Below are positions 24,987 through 32,328 of a stretch of 64,000 bases of DNA, one piece after another. The notes under the pieces are model-generated. The model worked only from the letters and a program-made list of their open reading frames with translations. It made no database searches and was not told the origin of the DNA. Source of the stretch: Ga0077555 sp050250755 (GTDB taxonomy: Bacteria; Pseudomonadota; Alphaproteobacteria; Rhizobiales; Hyphomicrobiaceae). The DNA lies in assembly GCA_050250755.1 (NCBI GenBank), contig JBFWOB010000029.1, positions 16,567-80,566 on the forward strand, in the 5' to 3' direction. A program made the position numbers and the translations under genes. Each line of letters opens with the position of its first letter. Positions within the stretch are counted from its first letter, which is position 1.

Positions 24987-25685
24987 ATGTCTCAACCGAC
25001 CGAGGTGCATTTCACGGCCCTCGACCTCAAATCAATCGGCGACGATGGCGTCTTCGAGGGCTACGCCTCGCTGTTCGATGCCGAAGATCTCGGCCGTGAT
25101 GTCATTGCGCCGGGCGCGTTTCGAGAGAGCCTGGCGCGCAAAGGCCATCAAGGCATTCGTCTTCTGTTTCAGCATCGCCCCGAAGAGCCGATCGGCGTGT
25201 GGGACGAGTTGAAGGAAGATCGCCGCGGCCTCTTCGCGCGCGGCCGCCTCGCAACCGACGTCGGCCGTGCTCGTGAAATTCTTTCGCTGATGCGGGCCGG
25301 CGCCATCGACGGCCTTTCGATAGGTTTTCGCGCGCTCAAGGCGCACCGCGATCGCGCGCGCGGCATCCGGCGTATTGAGAAAGCCGACCTCTGGGAGATC
25401 TCGATCGTCACGTTTCCGATGCTGCCCGGTGCTCGCATCCGCACCATCAAGCACCGCCCGTTCGCGACGTCACCGCCGACGGGCCGCGAATTGGAGCGCT
25501 GGCTCACGCAGGACGCTGGGCTCACACGCTCCGAGGCACGCGCGCTTTTGCGCCACGGCCTCAAAGGTCTTTCAGGCATGCGGGATGCTGCCGTTGGGCC
25601 TGTAGAGCAGGCCCGCCTCGCCGAGCGTCTTGGCTCGGTGGCGCGCCTGCTTCGTACTTCGTCGCAATCGAACAGGACCATTTGA
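24987..25685 (+). CDS. GTA prohead protease (gp4, HK97 family)
   Basis: 232 residues. The N-terminal ~165 residues are the HK97-type prohead protease: EGYASLFDAEDLGRDVIAPG, then LLFQHRPEEPIGVW with the catalytic His, and DGLSIGFRAL with the catalytic Ser. DLWEISIVTFPM closes the domain. The protease trims the scaffold segment of the capsid protein during head maturation. The C-terminal ~65 residues form a separate helical tail. It ends 4 nt before the capsid start. Confidence 0.93.
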   Translation: MSQPTEVHFTALDLKSIGDDGVFEGYASLFDAEDLGRDVIAPGAFRESLARKGHQGIRLLFQHRPEEPIGVWDELKEDRRGLFARGRLATDVGRAREILSLMRAGAIDGLSIGFRALKAHRDRARGIRRIEKADLWEISIVTFPMLPGARIRTIKHRPFATSPPTGRELERWLTQDAGLTRSEARALLRHGLKGLSGMRDAAVGPVEQARLAERLGSVARLLRTSSQSNRTI

Positions 25686-25689
25686 TCCT

Positions 25690-26901
25690 ATGGACAACTA
25701 CGAAACGAAGGGTACGGGCGATCTCGCTACGGCCATCGACGATCTTGCGCACGCCTTCGAGGACTACAAGGCCACCAATGACCAGGCGCTCGCGGAAATC
25801 AAATCGCGCGGCAACGGCGACGTGGTGACTGCCGAGAAGCTCGCGCGTCTCGATCGCGCTCTCGACGAGCTTTCGCTGAAGACGCGCCGGCCACACCTCG
25901 CCGCGACGGGCTCGCATCGCCAACACACCGATCTCGCACACAAGTCGGCGTTCGACAGCTACATCCGCAAGGGCGAGACCAACGGCCTTCTCGAGATCGA
26001 GGCGAAGGCGCTCTCGGTCGCCAGCGGTCAAGATGGCGGCTATCTCGTGCCTGCCGAAACCGAGACCACTGTTAACGCCGCGCTAAAGGACATTTCTCCT
26101 ATTCGCGCCATCTCGACCGTTCGCCAGGTTTCCGGCTCGGTTTTCAAGAAGCCGTTCTCGTTGACTGGCCCTGGCACCGGCTGGGTCGGCGAGACAGCGT
26201 CGCGACCACAGACGACAACGCCGACGCTGGCCGAGCTTTCGTTTCCGACGGTCGAGCTCTACGCTATGCCGGCCGCGACGCCACAGCTTCTCGACGATGC
26301 AGCCGTCAATATCGACGAATGGATCGCGGACGAGGTTCGCGTTGCGTTTGCCGAGCAGGAAGGCGCTGCCTTCGTTTCCGGTGACGGGTCGAATAAGCCG
26401 CGCGGCTTTCTCGACTACGATCAGGTCGCTGACGGTTCGTGGGTTTGGGGCAAAATCGGGTTCATTGCGACGGGCGTTGCAGGCGCGTTTCCGGCATCGA
26501 ATCCGACCGACAAGCTTATCGATCTCGCCTATTCAGTGAAGAGCGCCTATCGCGCCAACGCGCATTTCGTCATGAACCGCGCGACCGAAGCTGCGATCCG
26601 CAAATTCAAGGATGCCGACGGCAACTACATCTGGCAACCGGCCGCGCGCCCCGGCGAAGCGCCGACGTTGCTCGGCCATCCCGTCGCCGAATCCGAGGAC
26701 ATGCCAAGCATCGCCGATGAAGCCACGGCGATCGCTTTCGGCGACTTCCGTCGTGGTTATCTCATTGTCGATCGCGTCGGCATCCGCGTTCTCCGCGACC
26801 CCTATTCGTCGAAGCCATACGTGCTTTTCTACACGACGAAGCGCGTCGGCGGCGGCGTCCAGGACTTCAATGCCATCAAGCTCCTGAAGTTTGCGGACTG
26901 A
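25690..26901 (+). CDS. GTA major capsid protein (gp5, HK97 fold)
   Basis: 403 residues. Residues 1–~95 are charged and helical and serve as the scaffolding segment expected to be cut off by gp4. The HK97-fold shell domain follows: GGYLVPAETETTV, then SPIRAISTVRQVSG, then ATPQLLDDAAVNIDEWIADE, and DPYSSKPYVLFYTTKRVGGG near the end. It builds the small T=3-type head known from GTAs; the geometry is from family knowledge, not this sequence. Intact and in frame. Confidence 0.95.
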   Translation: MDNYETKGTGDLATAIDDLAHAFEDYKATNDQALAEIKSRGNGDVVTAEKLARLDRALDELSLKTRRPHLAATGSHRQHTDLAHKSAFDSYIRKGETNGLLEIEAKALSVASGQDGGYLVPAETETTVNAALKDISPIRAISTVRQVSGSVFKKPFSLTGPGTGWVGETASRPQTTTPTLAELSFPTVELYAMPAATPQLLDDAAVNIDEWIADEVRVAFAEQEGAAFVSGDGSNKPRGFLDYDQVADGSWVWGKIGFIATGVAGAFPASNPTDKLIDLAYSVKSAYRANAHFVMNRATEAAIRKFKDADGNYIWQPAARPGEAPTLLGHPVAESEDMPSIADEATAIAFGDFRRGYLIVDRVGIRVLRDPYSSKPYVLFYTTKRVGGGVQDFNAIKLLKFAD

Positions 26902-26999
26902 CCTATCGCCGCTTGAACCCGGCCGGGCGCTCGATCGCAAGAGCCCGGCCGGACGATCGAGCAGCCTTTGCCCATCCCTCTTTCATCTCTGGATCAATC

Positions 27000-27578
27000 A
27001 TGTCTCTCGTCATGACGAGTGGGCCTGCGCTCGAGCCGGTTTCGCTGGCCGAGGCCAAGGCTCATCTGCGTGTTGACGGCACGGCCGAGGATGCCCTCAT
27101 TCAAAGCCTGATCGTCACATCGCGCCTGCACGTCGAGGCAGCCCTTGGCCTCGCTCTTATTACGCAGAGTTGGTCCTATTTTCTCGATCGCTGGCCGAAA
27201 GCGGGTCGTCTCGTGCTTCCGCTGAGGCCCGTCGCTGCCATCGCGCACATTCGCGTCTGGAACGACGAGGGCACGTCGGAATCGCTGAACCCGTCGGATT
27301 TTCTTTTGGATGGGCATGGCATGCCGCCCCGCCTCGTTGCGATTGCAGGCGCTGCGGATATTGCTCCACGGCGCGTCGCGAATGGTATCGAGGTCGGTTT
27401 CACCGCAGGCTTCGGCGCTGCCGCAGACGACGTGCCCGCTACGATCCGCCACGCACTTCTACTGCTTGTCGCGCATTGGTACGAGCACCGCGAGCCCGTT
27501 CAGATCGGCGTCGGCGTGAATGCGGTGCCGGCCATGGTCTCCGATCTGCTCGCGCCGTATCGCCGGAGGCGATTGTGA
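27000..27578 (+). CDS. GTA head–tail connector protein (gp6)
   Basis: 192 residues of the phage gp6-like head–tail connector family (HK97 gp6/phiE125 gp8 type). Typical start LAEAKAHLRVDGTAEDALIQSLIVTSRLHVE, then the Trp-containing core ITQSWSYFLDRWP, and the C-terminal helix IRHALLLLVAHWYEHRE. It forms the adaptor ring under the portal. The stop overlaps the GTG start of the next gene (GTGA). Confidence 0.88.
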   Translation: MSLVMTSGPALEPVSLAEAKAHLRVDGTAEDALIQSLIVTSRLHVEAALGLALITQSWSYFLDRWPKAGRLVLPLRPVAAIAHIRVWNDEGTSESLNPSDFLLDGHGMPPRLVAIAGAADIAPRRVANGIEVGFTAGFGAAADDVPATIRHALLLLVAHWYEHREPVQIGVGVNAVPAMVSDLLAPYRRRRL

Positions 27579-27904
27579 GCGCGTTTCGTATTGGCGCGCT
27601 GCGGCATCGGATCGTGCTCGAGTCGGCGACGCGTACCACGGATGGTGGCGGTGGCGCTTTTCTCACATGGCTTCAGATTGCCGAACTGTGGGCGTCCATC
27701 ACGCCAGCGAACGGCACGGAAACTGTTGTCGCGGATCAGATCACCGGGCGTATTTCGCACGAGATCATTGTGCGCTACCGCGCTGACATCGCGCCTGCGA
27801 TGCGCTTCCGTCTCGGGTCGCGGATTTTCGAGATCGTCGCGGTGCTCGACATTGGAGAACGACACCGATTGCTCCGCTGCCTTTGCCGGGAGGAATTGCT
27901 GTGA
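27575..27904 (+). CDS. GTA head–tail joining protein (gp7, stopper/adaptor)
   Basis: 109 residues from GTG 27575, which has GGAGG 6 nt upstream and overlaps the gp6 stop. The sequence fits the SPP1 gp16/phage head–tail joining family: IGALRHRIVLESATRTTDGGGG, then WASITPANGTE, and the ending VLDIGERHRLLRCLCREE. The member closes the head channel after DNA packing. Its stop overlaps a GTG that opens a small gene. Confidence 0.85.
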   Translation: MSAFRIGALRHRIVLESATRTTDGGGGAFLTWLQIAELWASITPANGTETVVADQITGRISHEIIVRYRADIAPAMRFRLGSRIFEIVAVLDIGERHRLLRCLCREELL

Positions 27905-28098
27905 ACGCCACCTTTCGGCTTCTCGCGAATTTGCTGCGAAAAATGCCGGTGGGCGTCCTCTTGTTTGTCGCAGAGCAGACCGCCGCCTGGATCGGGAAGC
28001 GGGGTCGCGCCGCAACCAAGTGCAACGCAGGCCCTACCTCGTCGCCCGTTGACCAGCCGATCCCGCGACGTGGCTCCGGCAATGATGGGAGATCATAA
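27901..28098 (+). CDS. Small hypothetical protein between GTA gp7 and gp8
   Basis: 65 residues. GTG 27901 overlaps the gp7 stop codon (GTGA) and has a strong GGGAGG 7 nt upstream, within the end of gp7. It stops 3 nt before the gp8 ATG. The N-terminal half has a hydrophobic segment (MPVGVLLFVAEQTAAWI) and the C-terminal half is polar and basic. I recognise no family. Tight coupling on both sides argues it is translated; the short length and plain composition argue for caution. Confidence 0.5.
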   Translation: MNATFRLLANLLRKMPVGVLLFVAEQTAAWIGKRGRAATKCNAGPTSSPVDQPIPRRGSGNDGRS

Positions 28099-28101
28099 CC
28101 T

Positions 28102-28509
28102 ATGTCGAGTTCCAGTTGGGCGCTTCAGAAATCCGTCTACGAGGCCTTGTCTTCGGATGTCGCGTTGACGAGCATTCTCGGTGCGGGGCGGGTTTTTGAC
28201 GACGCGCCGCAGAGAAGCGCCATGCCCTACCTCACGTTCGGGCAGTCGACACTGCGCGATTGGAGCACGGGATCGGAAGCGGGCGACGAGCATCTGCTGA
28301 CACTTCATGTCTGGTCGCGCGCCGAGGGGCGCCGGCAGACGCACACGATCATGCAGGCATTGCGCGATGCTTTGCACGAACGCGTTCTGGCGCTCGACGG
28401 TCATCACTTGGTGAACCTTCGCTTCGAGTTATCCGAAGCACGCCGCGAGCCGGACGGCGAGACCTATCACGGCATCGTGCGGCTGCGCGCGGTCACTGAG
28501 CCACTTTGA
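28102..28509 (+). CDS. GTA gp8 (DUF3168, tail terminator-like)
   Basis: 135 residues with the DUF3168 pattern: LQKSVYEALSSD, then PYLTFGQSTLRDWST, and HLLTLHVWSRAEGR. The family includes tail-completion/terminator proteins that cap the tail tube at the head end. ATG 28102 has GGGAG upstream. Intact. Confidence 0.88.
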   Translation: MSSSSWALQKSVYEALSSDVALTSILGAGRVFDDAPQRSAMPYLTFGQSTLRDWSTGSEAGDEHLLTLHVWSRAEGRRQTHTIMQALRDALHERVLALDGHHLVNLRFELSEARREPDGETYHGIVRLRAVTEPL

Positions 28510-28588
28510 GTGAGGCGCCGCGCGCCGAGTATGACCAGCGGCAACTTTGCCGCGTCACTTTACTTTTCGTTTCAAGGAGCCACACCTC

Positions 28589-29003
28589 ATGTCTGCCCAA
28601 AGAGGCAAGGATCTTCTGCTGAAGGTCGATGCCGATGGCGCTGGTTCTTACGTGACAGTCGCGGGATTAAGGTCCCGCTCCATCTCGTTCAATACGGAAA
28701 CCGTCGACATCACGCATTCCGAGTCCGCCGGCCGCTGGCGCGAATTGTTGTCCGGTGCTGGCGCCAAGTCGGCGCGTGTGACCGGCACCGGGCATCTTCA
28801 AGGACGCGACCTCGGACGAGACCGTGCGCGGCTACGTCTTCGCCGGGACCATCTGCAACTGGCAGATCGTGGTGCCTGATTTCGGCACCGTGACCGGACC
28901 CTTCCAGATCACCGCGTTCGAGCTGTCGGGACGGCACGACGGCGAGGTGACATTCGAGATCTCGCTCGAGTCCGCGGGCGAACTGACTTTCGCCGCAGCC
29001 TGA
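28589..29003 (+). pseudogene. GTA major tail tube protein (gp9), frameshifted
   Basis: The gene starts at ATG 28589 with AAGGAG upstream and reads SAQRGKDLLLKVDADGAG …, a TP901-1-type tail tube protein. At ACCGGCACCGGGCATCTTC (28781–28799) the frame is lost: the original frame ends at 28879 with unrelated residues. The expected continuation GIFKDATSDETVRGYVFAGT … FEISLESAGELTFAAA runs in the +1 shifted frame to TGA 29001–29003. Deleting one G of the GGG at 28790–28792 gives one 137-residue protein, the usual size. Both halves are well conserved, so the lesion is recent or an error. Without it no normal tail could form. Confidence 0.85.
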
Positions 29004-29025
29004 GCCATTCAAGGAGTACCCGGCC

Positions 29026-29424
29026 ATGCCCAATCTGCACCGCGGCGAAATCGAGGCCGTATTCGACGGCCGTCCCATGACGCTTTGCCTTACTCTCGGC
29101 GCGCTCGCCGAACTCGAAGCGACATTCGGTGATGAAGACATGCTGGCGCTCGCCAACCGCTTTGCATCGGGCCGTCTCTCGGCTCGCGACGCCATTCGTG
29201 TCCTCGGTGCTGGCTTCCGTGGCGCCGGTCATGAACTCGCCGATAGCGATGTCGCGCGGCTGCAGGCCGAAGGTGGTGCGGCCGGTTTCGTCGATGTCGT
29301 TGCCAGATTGTTAACCGCGACGTTCGGCGCCGGCCAGGCGATTCGGCCGGGGTCCAGCGGAGACGCCGCCGCGCCATCGACGCCCGACTCGGCAGACGCC
29401 GGCCCTTTCCCTGGACGGAGGTAA
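29026..29424 (+). CDS. GTA gp10 (tail assembly chaperone-type)
   Basis: 132 residues. The N-terminus (NLHRGEIEAVFDGRPMTLCLTLGALAELEATFG) is the signature of GTA gp10, a family related to tail-tube chaperones. The C-terminal ~30 residues are low-complexity. Its stop overlaps the next ATG (TAATG), so the two are coupled, as gpG/GT-type chaperone pairs often are. Confidence 0.85.
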   Translation: MPNLHRGEIEAVFDGRPMTLCLTLGALAELEATFGDEDMLALANRFASGRLSARDAIRVLGAGFRGAGHELADSDVARLQAEGGAAGFVDVVARLLTATFGAGQAIRPGSSGDAAAPSTPDSADAGPFPGRR

Positions 29425-29591
29425 TGGCGGCCGGCCTCGGTCTCCTCCGTCTCAGCTCCGCCGACTTCTGGGCCATGACGCCGCGCGAGCTTGCGGCCGC
29501 CTTGGGGGCACGTCTCGGGCAGCCTGCCCGCGCCCCGATGCGTCGCGGTGATTTTGTACGCCTGATGGATCGCTATCCCGATCGCAACTGA
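29424..29591 (+). CDS. GTA small tail assembly protein (gp10.1-like)
   Basis: 55 residues, translated from the ATG that overlaps the gp10 stop (TAATG). The short protein reads LGLLRLSSADFWAMTPRELA, followed by MRRGDFVRLMDRYPDRN. This fits the small phage tail assembly chaperone family found between gp10 and the tape measure in GTA clusters (FW-x-MTPRE motif). It probably works with gp10 to load the tape measure. Confidence 0.82.
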   Translation: MAAGLGLLRLSSADFWAMTPRELAAALGARLGQPARAPMRRGDFVRLMDRYPDRN

Positions 29592-29630
29592 GCGCGCTCG
29601 CTTCCGCCCCTTTTTCCGAACAGGACCACC

Positions 29631-30197
29631 ATGGCCGATACGACCTCGATTCCGGGATCGCCCTTCGAAGGCGGCGACCTCACCGAGATGCGCCTCGAAC
29701 TCGACGCTTTGACCCAGAGCCAGCATCAGCTCAACCTTGCACTTGAAGGCGGCGATCGACTTGGCCGGCAATTCGGGCACACCCTCACGACCGCGTTTAT
29801 CGGTCTCACAGTGCAGGGGAAAAGCTTCAGCAACGTGCTCAGCACGCTGGCGCTCAGTCTTTCGAAGACCGCGATCGGTGCAGCGTTCAAGCCCCTCGAA
29901 ACCGCTTTCGGCTCCGCGCTTCAATCAATCATTGCGGCTCCGTCGCCGGTCAGCGGTGCTGCTATCTCCACGCCCGCCGCATTGTCGTTCGGATCAAGCC
30001 TCTTCGGCGGCAACGGTTTTGCGTCGACCGCGTCCGCGGGCCAGGATCTCGCGGCGCCGCTGAGTGGTGCGGTCTCTGGCGGGTCCAACATCGTCTTCAA
30101 CGTGACGACTCCCGACGTGCAGAGCTTCCACAATTCGCAATCGCAGATCGCCGCCCTGCTCGCCCGGGCCGTCGCGCAAGGTCAGCGCAATCTCTGA
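29631..30197 (+). CDS. GTA tail tape measure protein (gp11)
   Basis: 188 residues, very short for a tape measure but in the range of GTA gp11 (about 200). The N-terminal half is helical (ALTQSQHQLNLALEGGDRLG), followed by the hydrophobic TLTTAFIGLTVQGKSFSNVLSTLALSLSKTA. A Gly/Ser/Ala-rich middle and the C-terminal VVFNVTTPDVQSF-like segment (here IVFNVTTPDVQSFHNSQSQI) are typical of GTA and lambda-like tape measures. Its length sets the length of the tail tube. Confidence 0.87.
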   Translation: MADTTSIPGSPFEGGDLTEMRLELDALTQSQHQLNLALEGGDRLGRQFGHTLTTAFIGLTVQGKSFSNVLSTLALSLSKTAIGAAFKPLETAFGSALQSIIAAPSPVSGAAISTPAALSFGSSLFGGNGFASTASAGQDLAAPLSGAVSGGSNIVFNVTTPDVQSFHNSQSQIAALLARAVAQGQRNL

Positions 30198-30242
30198 CCG
30201 GCGGCATCGGCATCCTTCAGGAAACGAGCCCAGCGAGGCATC

Positions 30243-30881
30243 ATGTCTTTCCACGAGATCCGCTTTCCAACGCAAATCTCGCGCGGCGCGACCGGTGGGC
30301 CCGAGCGCCGCACCGATGTCGTTGTTCTCGGATCGGGCTTCGAGGAACGCAACGCGCGATGGGCGCACGCCCGACGATCGTATAACGCCGGGTATGGTGT
30401 CAGATCGCTCGACGATCTTCACCAGGTCGTCGCCTTCTTCGAGGAGCGGCGCGGACGCCTCTACGGCTTCCGCTGGAAGGATCACGCCGACTTCAAGTCA
30501 TGCGCGCCGGAGCAGGGCGTGAGTGCGACCGACCAGGGCCTCGGCGTTGGCGATGGCGTGCGCGATACCTTCGCTCTCGTGAAGCGATACGGCACCTTGC
30601 ATGCGCCATACGAAAGGCCGATCGGCAAGCCCGTCGCCGGCAGCGTCATTGTCGCGGTGGATGGCGTGATCCAGACGCACGGCACCGACTTCGATCTCGA
30701 TGCCGGGCTGGGACTCGTTTCGTTTCGGGCAGGTCATGTTCCAGTATCTGACGCGAGCGTCACCGCAGGCTTCGAGTTCGACGTTCCCGTTCGCTTCGAT
30801 ACGGATCGGCTCGAAGTCAATCTTTCCGGCTTCCGCCACGGCGGTATTCCGTCCATTCCAGTCGTCGAGCTTCGTATCTGA
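30243..30881 (+). CDS. GTA gp12 (DUF2460, distal tail protein)
   Basis: 212 residues, DUF2460/TIGR02217. It opens with FHEIRFPTQISRGATGGPERRTDVV and contains GFEERNARWAHARRSYNAGYG and RGRLYGFRWKDHADFKS, all diagnostic. It forms the distal tail ring that joins the tube to the hub. Intact, with its own AAGGAG-poor leader (a GGAAACGAG run). Confidence 0.92.
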   Translation: MSFHEIRFPTQISRGATGGPERRTDVVVLGSGFEERNARWAHARRSYNAGYGVRSLDDLHQVVAFFEERRGRLYGFRWKDHADFKSCAPEQGVSATDQGLGVGDGVRDTFALVKRYGTLHAPYERPIGKPVAGSVIVAVDGVIQTHGTDFDLDAGLGLVSFRAGHVPVSDASVTAGFEFDVPVRFDTDRLEVNLSGFRHGGIPSIPVVELRI

Positions 30882-30939
30882 AACAACGCGACGCGGCCAT
30901 CGCGGCCCGCGGCTTTCGCGCCTTCACCTGGGCTTTCCT

Positions 30940-31797
30940 ATGAGAAACCTGCCTGCGTCGCTCGCAAGCTCCCTCGCGAGCGGCGTTACCACGCTTTGCT
31001 GGTGCTGGCGGATCGCGCCGCGTAGCGGTTCCGCCCTCGGTTTCACCGACCACGACCGCGACATCGTTTTCGACGGCACGACGTTCGAAGCCGCATCCGG
31101 CTTCACGGCGAGCGAGATCCGAGAATCGGTTGGCCTGTCGGTTGACAATCTGGAAGTTGAAAGCGCGCTTTCGTCATCTCGCCTCAGCGAAGCCGCCCTT
31201 GCGGCGGGCGATTTCGACGACGCCGAGGTTGAGATCTATCGCGTCGACTGGACCGATCCAGCGAGCCGCGTACTCGTCCGGCGCGGCTCCATCGGCGAGG
31301 TTCGTCGGACAGGAGGTGCCTTCGCCGCCGAGGTGCGCGGGCCCGCCCATTATCTGCAACAGACCAAAGGCCGCGTGTTCCAATATTCGTGTGACGCGGA
31401 ACTCGGTGATCAGCGTTGCGGTATCAATCTCATGAGCCCGTCGCATCGTGCCGAGGGTATTGTCACGTCCAATCTCGGGGACCGCGTTTTCGCGACGACT
31501 GACGTTGGCGACTTTGCCGATGGCTGGTTCACGCGCGGGCTATTGACGTTCCTGACCGGCGGCAATGCGGGGCGAGCGGTCGAGGTCAAACGGCACCAAC
31601 GACGAGTGTCCGATGTAACGCTGGAACTCTGGCAACCACCCGGAGCTCCACTGGTCCTGGGTGACACATTCGTCGTGACGGCCGGGTGCGACAAGCAGCA
31701 CGCTACGTGCCGCGCAAAGTTTTCGAATATTGTTAACTATCGCGGCTTTCCGCATATGCCGGGCAACGATTTTCTCACGACGCCTCGCGCCGGCTGA
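30940..31797 (+). CDS. GTA gp13 (DUF2163/BR0599, tail hub protein)
   Basis: 285 residues. DUF2163 N-terminal part: TDHDRDIVFDGTTFEAASGFTASE, then VDNLEVESALSS. The C-terminal BR0599 part has two Cys pairs: C151 and C160 in SCDAELGDQRCG, and C250 and C257 in GCDKQHATC. The RcGTA hub protein has been described as binding an iron–sulfur cluster; these four cysteines are the likely ligands here, by analogy. ATG 30940 was chosen over longer frames that overlap gp12. Confidence 0.92.
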   Translation: MRNLPASLASSLASGVTTLCWCWRIAPRSGSALGFTDHDRDIVFDGTTFEAASGFTASEIRESVGLSVDNLEVESALSSSRLSEAALAAGDFDDAEVEIYRVDWTDPASRVLVRRGSIGEVRRTGGAFAAEVRGPAHYLQQTKGRVFQYSCDAELGDQRCGINLMSPSHRAEGIVTSNLGDRVFATTDVGDFADGWFTRGLLTFLTGGNAGRAVEVKRHQRRVSDVTLELWQPPGAPLVLGDTFVVTAGCDKQHATCRAKFSNIVNYRGFPHMPGNDFLTTPRAG

Positions 31798-31824
31798 CAT
31801 CGCCGCGCCCATCCGAGTAACTCT

Positions 31825-32328
31825 ATGACATCCTTCTCGCAACATCGCCGTGCGGCGATCGTCGCGCATGCGCGACGGTGGATCGGCACGCCTTATCATC
31901 ATCAGGCGAGCCGTATCGGCGTGGGCGTTGATTGCATCGGAATCGTGCGCGGCGTGTGGCGCGCGTTGCACGGGAGCGAACCCGAAACGCTGCCCGGCTA
32001 CAGTCGAGACTGGTCGGAAGCGACCGGCCAGGAGACGCTGCTCGAGGCCGCACGCCGGCATTTCAAGGAGGTTGCACCCGAAGCAGCCGGCGCCGGCGAT
32101 GTTCTGGTTTTTCGCTACCGTCCGCAGGCCATCGCAAAGCACGCTGGTATTCTTGCTCTCAGCGAGGCGAGCGGTGTTGAAACGCATACGGCGCGCCTCG
32201 GTGATCCCGCAACTCGCTTCTCTCTCATCCATGCCGTCGAACGCGCTCCGGTTACCGAGGTCGCGCTCACCGATTGGTGGCGCCGGCGCATCGCAGGCGC
32301 ATTTCAATTCCCGAGGATGATCGACTGA
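31825..32328 (+). CDS. GTA gp14 (NlpC/P60-type cell-wall peptidase)
   Basis: 167 residues. Catalytic Cys37 in GVDCIGIVRGVW and His106 in AIAKHAGIL, with RWIGTPYHHQ preceding, fit the NlpC/P60 family. It is a tail-tip enzyme that loosens peptidoglycan for DNA entry or for assembly at the hub. The stop overlaps the gp15 start (ATGA at 32326–32329 region), so translation is coupled. Confidence 0.93.
   Translation: MTSFSQHRRAAIVAHARRWIGTPYHHQASRIGVGVDCIGIVRGVWRALHGSEPETLPGYSRDWSEATGQETLLEAARRHFKEVAPEAAGAGDVLVFRYRPQAIAKHAGILALSEASGVETHTARLGDPATRFSLIHAVERAPVTEVALTDWWRRRIAGAFQFPRMID

Noticed and set aside
28781..28800. Programmed ribosomal frameshift in gp9
   Set aside because: No slippery heptamer, and the tail tube gene is not the place where such shifts are known (they occur in chaperone genes such as gpG/GT).
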